The position numbers and the translations under genes are program-made. From the NCBI RefSeq assembly GCF_024979315.1, contig NZ_JANLCK010000001.1:372001-436000 (forward strand): 64,000 nt of DNA. The letters run 5' to 3'. The first letter of the stretch is position 1. The number at the start of each line of letters is the position of its first letter. The notes beneath the pieces are model-generated. The model was not told where the DNA came from and made no database searches. It saw nothing but the letters and a program-made list of their open reading frames with translations. Below are positions 23,439-32,593 of the stretch, one piece after another. The DNA comes from Herbiconiux oxytropis (GTDB taxonomy: Bacteria; Actinomycetota; Actinomycetes; Actinomycetales; Microbacteriaceae).

Positions 23439-24611
23439 CTATCGCTCCAGCACGACGGCGAGGCCCTGCCCAACGCCGATGCAGATGGCCGCCACGGCGA
23501 CTCCCTTGCCGCGGCGTGCGAGCTCGTGAGCAGCGTGCCCGATGATGCGCCCGCCGGAGGCCCCCAACGGATGGCCCATGGCTATGGCGCCACCGTGGAT
23601 GTTCACACTCTCGGGATCGAGTTCGGGCCACAGCCGAAGACAGGCGAGGCTCTGCGCGGCGAAGGCCTCGTTCAACTCGACGAAGTCGACGTCGGCCCAG
23701 GTCTTGCCCGCATTCTCGAGCGCGTGGTTCACGGCTTCGACCGGTCCGATTCCGAAGACGTCCGGAGCGACCGCCGCAGCACCTCGGCCGATGATGCGCG
23801 CCAGGGGCTCGGCTTCGAGGGGAGCATCCTCCGATCCGACGATCACGAGCGAGGCACCGTCGTTGAGGGGCGAGGCGTTTCCGGCGGTGATCGATCCGTC
23901 AGCCCTGAAGACGGGCGTGAGCTGCGCCAGCACGTCGACCGTCGAATCGGGCCGGATGCCCTCGTCACGCTCGAGGTCGACTCCCGGCACCTGCACGATC
24001 TCGCCGTCGTAGACGCCGGCGCTCCACGCGGCGTCGGCCTTCCTGTGACTGTCCGCCGCGAACGCATCCTGCTCCTGGCGTGTGATGGCGTACCGCTCGG
24101 CCAGGATCTCGTTCGACTCCCCCAGAGAGATCGTCCACTCCTTCGGCATCCTCGGGTTGACGAGGCGCCAGCCGAGGGTGGTCGAGTGCAGTGTCGCGTC
24201 ACCGGCTGGGAAGCTGCGATCCGGCTTCTGCATCACCCAGGGGGCCCGGCTCATCGACTCGACTCCCCCGGCGAGCACGAGGTGCGAATCACCCGCCTCG
24301 ATCGCGCGGCTGGCGTCGATCACGGCCTGCAGGCTCGAACCGCAGAGCCTGTTGACGGTGACGCCGGGAACCGAAGTCGGCAGACCCGCGAGTAGCACCG
24401 CCATGCGCGCCACGTCACGATTGTCCTCACCGGCCTGATTGGCGGCTCCGGCGACCACGTCATCGATCCTGGCCGGGTCGACATCCGGATGCCGGGCGAG
24501 AGCGCCGCGCAGCACCGTCGCGAACAGGTCATCGGGTCGCACACCGGCAAGGGACTTGCCGAATCGCCCGAACGGCGTTCGGACGGCGTCGTAGACGAAG
24601 CTGGCGATCAC
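23439..24611 (-). CDS. pcaF: 3-oxoadipyl-CoA thiolase
   Basis: A 390-residue thiolase. C90 in NRLCGSSLQAV is the acyl-accepting nucleophile; GGAIAMGHPLGASGGR supplies the His and CIGVGQG the second Cys. It would cleave 3-oxoadipyl-CoA with CoA to succinyl-CoA and acetyl-CoA, the last step of the beta-ketoadipate route. The GTG start overlaps the pcaJ stop. The family cannot be told from acetoacetyl-CoA thiolases by motif alone; the assignment rests on its place after pcaIJ in an aromatic cluster. Confidence 0.85.
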   Translation of the reverse strand: MIASFVYDAVRTPFGRFGKSLAGVRPDDLFATVLRGALARHPDVDPARIDDVVAGAANQAGEDNRDVARMAVLLAGLPTSVPGVTVNRLCGSSLQAVIDASRAIEAGDSHLVLAGGVESMSRAPWVMQKPDRSFPAGDATLHSTTLGWRLVNPRMPKEWTISLGESNEILAERYAITRQEQDAFAADSHRKADAAWSAGVYDGEIVQVPGVDLERDEGIRPDSTVDVLAQLTPVFRADGSITAGNASPLNDGASLVIVGSEDAPLEAEPLARIIGRGAAAVAPDVFGIGPVEAVNHALENAGKTWADVDFVELNEAFAAQSLACLRLWPELDPESVNIHGGAIAMGHPLGASGGRIIGHAAHELARRGKGVAVAAICIGVGQGLAVVLER

Positions 24612-25303
24612 GACGCACTCCCGACGGCCGTGGCGGCCGGGTGCTTGGGCACCGCATCGATGAGGTCGAGGCCCGTCACCTCTCGGAGGTGCTCGACAGA
24701 GGAGTCGCCCAGCACCTCGATGACTGCCAGCCCGTACCGGGTGACGTCGAAGATGGCGCGATCGGTGTAGACGCGGCTCACGCAGCGCGCGGCGGTGAGG
24801 GGGTAGCTGCACTCGGCCACGAGCTTCGACGTGCCGTCGCGGCCCAGGAGATCCATCATGACGAACACCTGCTTCGCGCCGATCGCCAGGTCCATGGCGC
24901 CTCCGACGGCGGGCACCGCCCCGGCATCGCCGGTGTGCCAGTTCGCGAGATCGCCTGCTTGCGACACCTGGAAGGCACCGAGAACGCAGATGTCGAGGTG
25001 TCCCCCACGCATCATGCCGAACGAATCGGCGTGATGGAAGTACGCGGCTCCCGGCAGCTCGGTGACCGGGAGCTTTCCGGCGTTGATCAAGTCGGGGTCG
25101 ACCTCGGCGGCAGTGGGCTCGGGCCCCATTCCGAGCAGCCCGTTCTCGGTGTGCAGGACGATGTCGAGATCGCCGGGGAGGTAGTTCGAGATCAGCGTCG
25201 GCGCTCCTATGCCCAGATTGACGTAGGAGCCTTCGGGGATGTCCTGCGCGATGCGCGCAGCGAGCACCCGGCGGTCGACTCCCCGGCACGATGCGCCCTT
25301 CAT
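24608..25303 (-). CDS. pcaJ: 3-oxoadipate CoA-transferase, beta subunit
   Basis: A 231-residue CoA-transferase subunit B. E53 in HTENGLLG is the catalytic glutamate that carries CoA. GAPTLISNYLP and GGAMDLAIGAKQVFVMMDL are family motifs. With the alpha subunit it moves CoA from succinyl-CoA to 3-oxoadipate. Overlaps with both neighbours (ATGA with pcaI, GTGA with pcaF) show a tightly coupled pcaI-J-F block. An acetoacetate-specific SCOT is possible by family but fits the context less well. Confidence 0.85.
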   Translation of the reverse strand: MKGASCRGVDRRVLAARIAQDIPEGSYVNLGIGAPTLISNYLPGDLDIVLHTENGLLGMGPEPTAAEVDPDLINAGKLPVTELPGAAYFHHADSFGMMRGGHLDICVLGAFQVSQAGDLANWHTGDAGAVPAVGGAMDLAIGAKQVFVMMDLLGRDGTSKLVAECSYPLTAARCVSRVYTDRAIFDVTRYGLAVIEVLGDSSVEHLREVTGLDLIDAVPKHPAATAVGSAS

Positions 25304-26010
25304 ACGGCCACCTCTGCCGGGGCCACATCGTCGTGCAGCCGATGGCGTTCGCCTGTGGCCACGACCCTGTCGACGAAGATGCCGGGTGTCACCACGGTCT
25401 CGGGATCGAGTTCCCCGAGACCCACCACCCGGTCGACCTGCGCCACGGTGATCCGCGCCGCCGTGGCCATGACCGGGCCGAAGTTGCGAGCGGTCTTGCG
25501 GTAGACGAGGTTGCCCCAGCGATCGGCCCTGAACGCCCCGATCAACGCGTAGTCACCATGGAGCGGGTATTCGAGGATGTAGCCGCGGCCCCCGATGGTG
25601 CGCGTCTCCTTGCCCGCCGCCACTGAGGTGCCGTACCCCGTCGGTGTGTAGAAGGCGCCGATCCCGGCGCCTGCCGCGCGGAGCCGCTCGGCGAGATTTC
25701 CCTGCGGCACGAGCTCCAGTTCGATCTCTCCGGAGCGGTAGAGACCGTCGAACACCCACGAGTCGCTCTGGCGGGGGAACGAACAGATCACCTTCCTGAC
25801 GCGACCGGCCTTGAGGAGCGCGGCCAGGCCGGTGTCACCGTTGCCGGCGTTGTTGCTCACGACGGTGAGATCGCCTGCACCCTGGTCGAGGAGCGCATCG
25901 ATCAGAGCGACCGGGTGCCCGGCCATCCCGAAGCCGCTCATCAGGATGGTCGAACCGTCTTCGATGCCGCTCACGGCGTCATCCGGGTCGGAGACCACTT
26001 TGGAGATCAT
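25300..26010 (-). CDS. pcaI: 3-oxoadipate CoA-transferase, alpha subunit
   Basis: A 236-residue CoA-transferase subunit A with SGFGMAGHPVALIDALLD (glycine-rich CoA loop) and NAGNGDTGLAALLKAGRVRKVICSF. The ATG at 26010 has AGAGAGG seven bases upstream; an upstream in-frame ATG at 26037 lacks such a site. It overlaps pcaJ by four bases and is 64 bases downstream of the SDR gene in the same direction, so read-through from the catabolic operon is likely. Confidence 0.85.
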   Translation of the reverse strand: MISKVVSDPDDAVSGIEDGSTILMSGFGMAGHPVALIDALLDQGAGDLTVVSNNAGNGDTGLAALLKAGRVRKVICSFPRQSDSWVFDGLYRSGEIELELVPQGNLAERLRAAGAGIGAFYTPTGYGTSVAAGKETRTIGGRGYILEYPLHGDYALIGAFRADRWGNLVYRKTARNFGPVMATAARITVAQVDRVVGLGELDPETVVTPGIFVDRVVATGERHRLHDDVAPAEVAV

Positions 26011-26074
26011 CGGCCAGCCTCTCTCATCGTTCTGCATTCGTGCTCGGGTACGGCGTCCACCGGGCTCGGCGACC

Positions 26075-26830
26075 TCACGGGTACCAGTCACCGTCGACGG
26101 TCAAGCCGCCATCGGCGCAGAGGATCTGGCCCGTCACGAAGGAGGCCGCGGGTGAGGCGAGGAAGGCGAGGCACTCGGTGATCTCACGGGCATCCGCGAA
26201 GCGCCGCATCGGGGTGCGCACGACGATCGGGTCGAGGTCGAGTTGCCCCGACGCCACCAGACCGTCCGTCATCGCCGACCTCACATATCCCGGAGCCACC
26301 GCGTTCACTCTGATCCCCTGTCCAGCCCACTCCACGGCCAACGTGCGGGTGAGTCCCTCGATGCCGGCCTTGGCCGCTCCGTAACTGGCCCTCCCCGGCA
26401 TGCCGACCGCCGCGGCCACGGATGACACGTTCACGATCGAGGCTCGGTCGCTCGCGAGGAGATGGGGGTAAGCGGCCCGGCACACCCGCATGGTTCCGTT
26501 GAGGTGGATGTCGATCATGGTCATCCACTCGTCGTCGGAGACCTGCGACGACGGCGCCGGCCTCGCGATCCCGGCACAGTTCACGACCGCGTCGATGCGA
26601 CCATCACTGCCGTGTGCCGCGCGGTCGACCGCGGCGGTCACACCGTCGACGTCACGGACGTCGACTACGTGGCCCGAGGCGTCCGCTCCCAGGAACGCCA
26701 CCGCCTCGTCGACCGCAGCCTGTCGGAGATCGAGCACCGCGACCTTTCCGCCGCGCTCGATCCAGTGTCGGCCGAAGTCCCTGCCGATGCCCGACGCGCC
26801 TCCGCTGACCACTGCCAGCGGCGGCCTCAT
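26075..26830 (-). CDS. Short-chain dehydrogenase/reductase in the aromatic cluster
   Basis: A 251-residue SDR: SGGASGIGRDFG for cofactor binding, VNCAGIARP, Ser in VNVSSVAA, and the YGAAK catalytic motif. The C-terminal FVTGQILCADGGLTVDG is typical of FabG-like enzymes. Its start overlaps the hydrolase stop (ATGA). It probably oxidises an alcohol in the upper pathway feeding hydroxyquinol; substrate unknown. Confidence 0.87.
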   Translation of the reverse strand: MRPPLAVVSGGASGIGRDFGRHWIERGGKVAVLDLRQAAVDEAVAFLGADASGHVVDVRDVDGVTAAVDRAAHGSDGRIDAVVNCAGIARPAPSSQVSDDEWMTMIDIHLNGTMRVCRAAYPHLLASDRASIVNVSSVAAAVGMPGRASYGAAKAGIEGLTRTLAVEWAGQGIRVNAVAPGYVRSAMTDGLVASGQLDLDPIVVRTPMRRFADAREITECLAFLASPAASFVTGQILCADGGLTVDGDWYP

Positions 26831-27837
26831 GAGGCGCTCCACTGCGTGTCGCGGGCTACGGCTCGGACGATCCAGTCCAAGACGGGCACGAGGGCCTCGG
26901 CGGAGTTCGCCTCGAAGATGAGCCCGTGTCCGTTCCCCCGCACGCCGTGATCGCCAAGATCGACGACCTCCGCGGCGGCACCGAGTTCTCTCAGGAATTC
27001 GGCCGTCGCCGGCGCCCATTCGACGAACTGCGACGCCGAGCCGACGACGACGGCGATGGGAAGACCCTCGAAGGCGCGCAGCCTCGGAACGGCCTCGCGG
27101 AAACGAGCGCTCGTGATCGACGCCTCCGCGTCGAGTGGCTCGTAGGTGAGCCCCCAGGTCAACTCTCCGAGACCCCCCACATCGGCGAACGGCGGGCCGA
27201 ACGGCTCGATCGCCACGATAGCCCGCACCAGGCCCGGCCGTCTGGCCGCCGCGAACCACCCCGCGGGCGCTCCCGCGGAGTGGGTGACGAGCACGGCAGG
27301 CCCGATCACGTCGAGCAGTCGGGCGACGCGGTCCCCATCCAGCGCCTGACTCGCTGCGAGGTCGGACGCCAAGGCCCCGGACGATGCCATGTACTGGTCG
27401 AACACAGGATCTCCGACCACCGGCTCACCGACCCATTGCGTCTGGGACGCCTCACCCCGTGCGAAAAGTCGCTGCGCGAACTCATAGCTGAACGGCGGTC
27501 GCGTCGACCCGAGCACGTCGGGGTGCCGAGGGGATCGCCCGTGACCGGGCCGATCGAGGTTGTACGCGGCGTACCCGGCGTCGACGACGTGGTCGAACCA
27601 GCCTGGTCGGCCATCCGGAGTGCCTTTGAAGTCCGTGCCCTGGCCGCCGCCGCCGTGCACGAACACGATCGGCAGGGAGTGGGCCGGATGCTCGTGCGCC
27701 TCCCATTCCACGTAGGCGGAACCCTTCTGCACGGTCCCCGCCGGCGTCTGCACGATGTCGCCGGGAACGAAGAAGAATCCTTTCCTCGATGTCGTCGTGG
27801 GGCGGTCCTCGAGATGCGGTGGGCGGTGGCCGGTCAT
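26827..27837 (-). CDS. Alpha/beta hydrolase resembling esterase 713
   Basis: A 336-residue hydrolase. FVHGGGGQGTDFKGTPDGRPGW forms the oxyanion-hole region and matches the unusual pattern of Alcaligenes esterase 713. The nucleophile Ser is in VTHSAGAPAGW, and the His in GNGHGLIFEANS. No signal peptide, so it is cytoplasmic. It is embedded between the ABC permease and the SDR with ATGA overlaps on both sides. It could hydrolyse an ester or lactone imported by the ABC system before aromatic breakdown; this is inference. Confidence 0.82.
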   Translation of the reverse strand: MTGHRPPHLEDRPTTTSRKGFFFVPGDIVQTPAGTVQKGSAYVEWEAHEHPAHSLPIVFVHGGGGQGTDFKGTPDGRPGWFDHVVDAGYAAYNLDRPGHGRSPRHPDVLGSTRPPFSYEFAQRLFARGEASQTQWVGEPVVGDPVFDQYMASSGALASDLAASQALDGDRVARLLDVIGPAVLVTHSAGAPAGWFAAARRPGLVRAIVAIEPFGPPFADVGGLGELTWGLTYEPLDAEASITSARFREAVPRLRAFEGLPIAVVVGSASQFVEWAPATAEFLRELGAAAEVVDLGDHGVRGNGHGLIFEANSAEALVPVLDWIVRAVARDTQWSAS

Positions 27838-28931
27838 CGCCCGGCCCTCCCGACCGCAGCGGCCCTTCGGCTCGTGACCCGCCGGATCGCTCCCGCCCGC
27901 CTGCCCGTGCGCTCCCAGCGTGAGAGCCCGACGGCCAGAAGCAGGGCCACTCCGTTGAACAGCGCGTTGATCCACGACGGAGCACCCACCAGTTGCAGTC
28001 CCTTGATGCCCGCTGCCAGCACGTAGACCGCGAGCACCGTGCCCCACACGTTGAATCTGCCGCCCCTGAACTGGGTCGAGCCCAGGAACACCGCCGTGAG
28101 CGCAGGCAGGAGCAACGACGGCCCGACCGTGGGGTCTCCCGTGTTGATGCGCGAGGTGAGGAGCACACCGGCGAGTGCGGCGACGACGCCACCCGCCACC
28201 AACGAACCGATCTGCATCCGGGCGATGTTCACCCCGGCCAGTCGTGCCCCGTCGGGATTGAACCCGGTGGCGTACATACGACGCCCGACGGGTGTGCGCT
28301 CGAGCACGTACCAGCTGACGATCGCGACTGCGAAGAGAATATAGACAGGCAGAGTGACGCCGAGGAGCGATGTCGTCGCCAGCTCATTGAGGCCCTGACC
28401 CAGGTCGAGGATCTGTTGACTCCCCGACACCCAGGCGACGCCCGCGAGCAGGATCGAACTCATCCCGAGCGTCGCGATGAAGGAATCGATCTTCACCTTC
28501 GTGATCAGCAACCCCGAGACCAAGCCGATCAGCGCACCCGCGAGCAAAGCCAGAGGAACCGAGACGGTCACCGGCAGATCGGCTCTGGCGAGCAACCACG
28601 CGGTCAGGATGCCGGCGAAGGCCACCTCGGCACCCACCGCGAGGTTGAACGAACCGGTCACGAGCGGGATGAGCGCCGCGATCGCCGCAAGGGCCGTGAC
28701 GGATTGCGCATCGAGCAACGTGCGCCAGACCCCGGCCGTGAGAAAGGTCTGAGGTGTCCAGATCGCGAAGACGACGAAGATCGCGATGAAGATGTAGATC
28801 GCGCTGATGTTGCGGAACGACAGCAATCTCGCCACCACGGCCCCGCGTGACGCCGTCGCGGGGCCGGGCGCACCCGGATCGCCGATCGGATGCCGATCGG
28901 GTGTGGTCTCGGGGTCTCTCGTCGTGGTCAT
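27834..28931 (-). CDS. CUT2 (ribose-type) ABC transporter permease
   Basis: A 365-residue RbsC-family permease with about ten hydrophobic helices starting near residue 40 (ISAIYIFIAIFVVFAIWTP). Family motifs include LVTGSFNLAVGAEVAFAG and GRRMYATGFNPDGARLAGVN. AGGAG is close to the ATG at 28931. It forms an importer with the ATPase and binding protein upstream. The short basic C-terminus overlaps the hydrolase start. CUT2 systems mostly take up sugars and polyols, so the substrate may be a hydroxylated ring compound rather than a plain aromatic acid. Confidence 0.88.
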   Translation of the reverse strand: MTTTRDPETTPDRHPIGDPGAPGPATASRGAVVARLLSFRNISAIYIFIAIFVVFAIWTPQTFLTAGVWRTLLDAQSVTALAAIAALIPLVTGSFNLAVGAEVAFAGILTAWLLARADLPVTVSVPLALLAGALIGLVSGLLITKVKIDSFIATLGMSSILLAGVAWVSGSQQILDLGQGLNELATTSLLGVTLPVYILFAVAIVSWYVLERTPVGRRMYATGFNPDGARLAGVNIARMQIGSLVAGGVVAALAGVLLTSRINTGDPTVGPSLLLPALTAVFLGSTQFRGGRFNVWGTVLAVYVLAAGIKGLQLVGAPSWINALFNGVALLLAVGLSRWERTGRRAGAIRRVTSRRAAAVGRAGR

Positions 28932-28962
28932 GGGTCTCCTGATGGAAATCGGATGCTGAGGG

Positions 28963-30477
28963 TCAGATGGACGGATGCGGGACGGCTTGTTCGTCGACAA
29001 GGCCGTAGCCTTCGAGCACCAGACGGCGCTCGGTGAGCTCGTCGCCCGAGAGCTCGGCGGCGACGCGGCCCTCCCGGAGCACAAGCACCCGGTCGCACAG
29101 GCGCACCAGCTCCTTGGCGTCCGATGAGCAGACGAGAACCGCAGCACCCGCGGCGCTCGCTCCGTCGACCGCAGCGTAGATCGCCGCCTTGGCTCCGATG
29201 TCGACACCTTGGGTCGGTTCTTCGAGCAGCAGCACGCTCGGAGTGTTGCGCAGCCACTTGGCCATCACGATCTTCTGCTGATTGCCGCCGCTGAACAGCC
29301 CGAAGCGCTGCTCGGTGCGGGCCGGCTTCACATCGAACACCGCGGCGAGCCTCGCTGCCTCGGCTCGCTCCCGCCGGATGCTGATGGCTCCCATGCGCGA
29401 CCGATGCGCCCCGAGGCGCGGGAGCGTGATGTTCTCGCGAGCGTTCAGCTGGGGCACCGAGCCGAACCGGGCACGGTCGCCGGCGACGAAGGCCAACCCG
29501 TTGCGGATGCTCGCCGCCGCGGAGCGCCGTTCGTACGGACGACCGTGGAGGAGGTACTCCGCGCTCGTGCCGCCGTCGGCGCCGAAGACGAGCGACGGCA
29601 CCTCCTCCCGGCCCGAGCCCAGCACACCTGCCACGCCGACCGTCTCCCCCGGGCGGAGGTCGAGGTCGAGACCATCGACCACGGCCCCGCGCAGGCCTCG
29701 GATGCGGAGCACCGCATCGGCACCCCGCTCCCGCCGCACGTGCTCGCGCTGCTCGCTGAGCGCTGAGCCCGTGACGAGTTCGACCAGCCGGCCGTGGTCG
29801 AGATCCTGGGCCCGCTCGTCGGCCACTTTCACACCGTCACGCAGAACGACCACGCGGTCGGCGAGATCGAGCACCTCGTCGAGCCGGTGCGAGATGAAGA
29901 TGACGCCCGCCCCGTCGCCGGCGACGCTGCGCACAGCGGAGAAGAGGATGTCGACCTCGTTCTTGTGCAGTGCCTCGGTGGGCTCGTCGAGAACGAGCAC
30001 GTTGTGCGGGCCCGCCCAGCCCTCGAGAGCACGGGCGATGGCAACTATCGCGCGCTGGGCCGGCGTGAGCTCGGAGACCTTGGCGTGCACGTCGAACTGC
30101 TGACCGAATCGCGAGAGCAGTGAGCGGGCGCGCCGCGTCTCCCCCTTCGTGCGCAGCGGGGCTAGCGCACCCGACGACGCCTGGACCAGGTTGAGGTTCT
30201 CCACAGCCGACAGCGCGGGAACCAGTCCGAGGTCTTGATGGATGAAGTGGAGCTCGGCCGTCTGCCCGGCCATGGTCTCGAGTGCGACCGTGCCGGCATC
30301 CTGCTGGTAGATGCCGGCCAGCACTTTGACGAGTGTCGACTTGCCCGAGCCGTTGTGCCCGACCACCGCCACGACCTCGCCGCTCCGCACGTCGAGCGAG
30401 ACCCCGTCCAAGGCCATCAGGCCGGGGAACGCCTTCACGATCCCCTCGACCCGGAGGAGGAGTTGACGCGTCTGCAT
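28963..30477 (-). CDS. CUT2 ABC transporter ATPase with two nucleotide-binding domains
   Basis: A 504-residue RbsA-type protein. Domain 1 has the Walker A GHNGSGKSTLV and Walker B VLVLDEPT; its signature region reads LTPAQRAIVAIARAL instead of LSGGQ. Domain 2 has the degenerate Walker A (GVLGSGREEV) usual in this family but a proper FSGGNQQKIVMAKWL signature. It lies between the permease and binding-protein genes (gaps of 31 and 6 bases). Confidence 0.9.
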   Translation of the reverse strand: MQTRQLLLRVEGIVKAFPGLMALDGVSLDVRSGEVVAVVGHNGSGKSTLVKVLAGIYQQDAGTVALETMAGQTAELHFIHQDLGLVPALSAVENLNLVQASSGALAPLRTKGETRRARSLLSRFGQQFDVHAKVSELTPAQRAIVAIARALEGWAGPHNVLVLDEPTEALHKNEVDILFSAVRSVAGDGAGVIFISHRLDEVLDLADRVVVLRDGVKVADERAQDLDHGRLVELVTGSALSEQREHVRRERGADAVLRIRGLRGAVVDGLDLDLRPGETVGVAGVLGSGREEVPSLVFGADGGTSAEYLLHGRPYERRSAAASIRNGLAFVAGDRARFGSVPQLNARENITLPRLGAHRSRMGAISIRRERAEAARLAAVFDVKPARTEQRFGLFSGGNQQKIVMAKWLRNTPSVLLLEEPTQGVDIGAKAAIYAAVDGASAAGAAVLVCSSDAKELVRLCDRVLVLREGRVAAELSGDELTERRLVLEGYGLVDEQAVPHPSI

Positions 30478-30483
30478 CCGCTG

Positions 30484-31662
30484 CTACTCGCCGGTCCAGA
30501 GCTTGGTGAACTGCTCCTTGTAGTCGGGGATGGCCTCGTAACCGAGCTGCGGGTCGCTCACCGGCGAGTCCTCGGTCACGAGCCCCTGCAGAACCGGTGC
30601 GACGATCTCGCCGCTCGGGAACTCGACCGGCTGGCCGGCCAGCTCGCGGGCGGCCTGGTCCATGAGCGTCCACACGAAGAGGTTGACGTCGAGCCCGAGT
30701 GCCGCATCCTGCTGTCCGTCGGCGATGGCCTGATAGTTCGCGGCGATAGGCGAGTTGCCGATGCCCTTCACGTCGAGGCCGGAGAGCTGCAGCTTCTGGT
30801 GCAGCCCGACCTGCACCTCGTCGAGGGTGGAGATGAAGTAGTCGGTGTCGGGATTGGCCTGGAGGTCGCTGACCACGGCGTCGGCCGCCGTGCTCCCGAG
30901 CGCGGTGATGGGGATCTGGACGACCCGCACCGTGCACTCCGCGCAGAGCGACTCGAGCTGCTTCTGCGCGCCCTCGAGGATGACACCGCTGAAAGCGAGT
31001 TCCGGAACGGTGTAGAGCACGAAGCTGTCGGCTTCGCCGTTCGTGCGCACGACTGCGGCAGAGGCGAGCGCTGCGCCCGTCGCCTCGAGCTCGTCGTTGC
31101 CGTTGACGATGGTGTCGATGCCGAACTTCTCGGCATCGACGATCGACGCATTGATGACCGGGATGCCCGCGCCCTGCAGCTGATCGAGCTGCGACTGGAA
31201 GAGGGTCGGGTCGAGGCCGATGTTGATGACCGCCGACGGGTCGCCCTCCACGACGGAGTTGAGCGCAGTGTTGATGCTCTGGGCGTCCTGACCGGCCTGC
31301 ACGCGGGTCATCTCCACGTCGAGCACGGCTCCGGCCTCCTGCAACCCCGCCCAGAAGGCTTCGGAGATGGGTGTTCCGACGTCGATCACGGTGATCGAGG
31401 TTCCGGCCGGCGGCAGCGCGGCGAGCGGTTCGGAGATGAGCACGTCGTTCGGATGCTCCGTGTAGGGCTGCAGATAGGCGGTCGCGGCGGCGAGGTCGGC
31501 GACCTGCTCGCCTGACGCCGTGGTCGCACTCGGTCCGCCGGAGGAGCAGCCCGCCAGGGCGACGGCGGTGGTTGCGAGGAGGGTGAACGACAGGAGGGCG
31601 GAGCGGGGGCTGCGCGATGTGGACGAGCGGTCATGTGTGGACAAGGGGAACCTCTTTTTCAT
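30484..31662 (-). CDS. CUT2 ABC transporter substrate-binding lipoprotein
   Basis: A 392-residue periplasmic-binding-protein-like lipoprotein. The signal peptide ends with the lipobox VALAGC (Cys at about residue 38). The sensor domain has typical strands (SITVIDVGTPISEAFWAGLQEAG, DPSAVINIGLDP). The ATG at 31662 fits the KKR-rich signal start; the frame extends to an ATG at 31716 that would overlap the dioxygenase gene and is less likely. Ligand not predictable; it sits directly behind the hydroxyquinol genes. Confidence 0.85.
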   Translation of the reverse strand: MKKRFPLSTHDRSSTSRSPRSALLSFTLLATTAVALAGCSSGGPSATTASGEQVADLAAATAYLQPYTEHPNDVLISEPLAALPPAGTSITVIDVGTPISEAFWAGLQEAGAVLDVEMTRVQAGQDAQSINTALNSVVEGDPSAVINIGLDPTLFQSQLDQLQGAGIPVINASIVDAEKFGIDTIVNGNDELEATGAALASAAVVRTNGEADSFVLYTVPELAFSGVILEGAQKQLESLCAECTVRVVQIPITALGSTAADAVVSDLQANPDTDYFISTLDEVQVGLHQKLQLSGLDVKGIGNSPIAANYQAIADGQQDAALGLDVNLFVWTLMDQAARELAGQPVEFPSGEIVAPVLQGLVTEDSPVSDPQLGYEAIPDYKEQFTKLWTGE

Positions 31663-31699
31663 CTGGACGTCGTTGTCTTCTGAGTGGAGCGGGTGATGG

Positions 31700-32593
31700 T
31701 CAGGCTGCTGCGTCACCCCCTGGGGCGAGCACGATGTCGAAGCGGGTGCGGCTCCATGAGGCGCCGAGCTCGCGACCGTCCGGCGTGGGCGCGCCGGGCA
31801 CCTGACGATCGAAGTCCATCACCAGCGAGTCCTTCACCCCGAACACCGAATCGCTCGCGAGCAGCTCGTCGCCGCGCACGAAGATGTGGGTGATCAGTGT
31901 GCGGAAGCCAGGGGCGGTGACCATGAAGTGCAGGTGGGATGCGCGCATCGGTGAGCGGTCGACCGCAGTCAGCAGCGCCCCCACCGGGCCGTCGTCGGGA
32001 ATGGGATAGGGGGTCGGGGTCAACCCCCAGAATCGGTAGTCGCCGTTGCCGTCGGTGAAGAAGTGGGCCCGGCCCGCGACCCGGTCGTCGCCGTACTGCA
32101 CGTCGTACAGTCCCTCCGAGTCGGCCTCCCACACCTCGACCCGGGCTCCGGGAACCGGGATGCCTGCGAGGTCGGTGACCCGACCCTCGACCCAGCACGG
32201 CTCGCCCGGCGCTCCCCCGCCGATGTCGCCCCCCAGGGGGATGAGTGGGGCGTCGTCGACGAAGAACGGGCCGAAGACCGTCGACTCCGTCGCGTCGCCG
32301 TCGGCCTCGTTGTTGACCGAGACCGTCATCATCGACACTCCCAGCACGTCTGAGAGCAGCACGAACTCCTGCCTGCGGTCATCCGTGATGTGGCCGACTG
32401 CTGTCAGGAACGCGATCGCTGCATCCCACTCCGCCTCGGTCAACCGGACTTCCCGCACGAAGGCGTGCGAGTGGCGCACCAGGGCCTGCATGATCTCCCG
32501 GGTGCGGGCATCGGGAGCAGTGTCGAACGATCTCTCGACCGTCTCGGTGAGCTGCGCCTCGCGGCGGCTCTGTTCGTCGGACACGGTCGTCAC
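31700..32593 (-). CDS. Hydroxyquinol 1,2-dioxygenase (intradiol)
   Basis: A 297-residue intradiol ring-cleavage enzyme. The non-haem Fe(III) ligands are Y163 (GLYDVQY), Y196 (TPTPYPIP), H220 and H222 (RASHLHF), one residue off the numbering known for the Nocardioides simplex hydroxyquinol enzyme. The N-terminal helical dimerisation domain ([23 protein letters not shown]) is also typical. It opens hydroxyquinol to maleylacetate. The maleylacetate reductase gene overlaps it by four bases, which supports hydroxyquinol over catechol as substrate. Confidence 0.9.
   Translation of the reverse strand: MTTVSDEQSRREAQLTETVERSFDTAPDARTREIMQALVRHSHAFVREVRLTEAEWDAAIAFLTAVGHITDDRRQEFVLLSDVLGVSMMTVSVNNEADGDATESTVFGPFFVDDAPLIPLGGDIGGGAPGEPCWVEGRVTDLAGIPVPGARVEVWEADSEGLYDVQYGDDRVAGRAHFFTDGNGDYRFWGLTPTPYPIPDDGPVGALLTAVDRSPMRASHLHFMVTAPGFRTLITHIFVRGDELLASDSVFGVKDSLVMDFDRQVPGAPTPDGRELGASWSRTRFDIVLAPGGDAAA

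Noticed and set aside
28950-28977. A pair of CGGATG motifs near the permease gene as another AraC site
   Set aside because: Only the six-base core matches; CGGATG is common in this DNA, and the pair points into the end of the ATPase gene.
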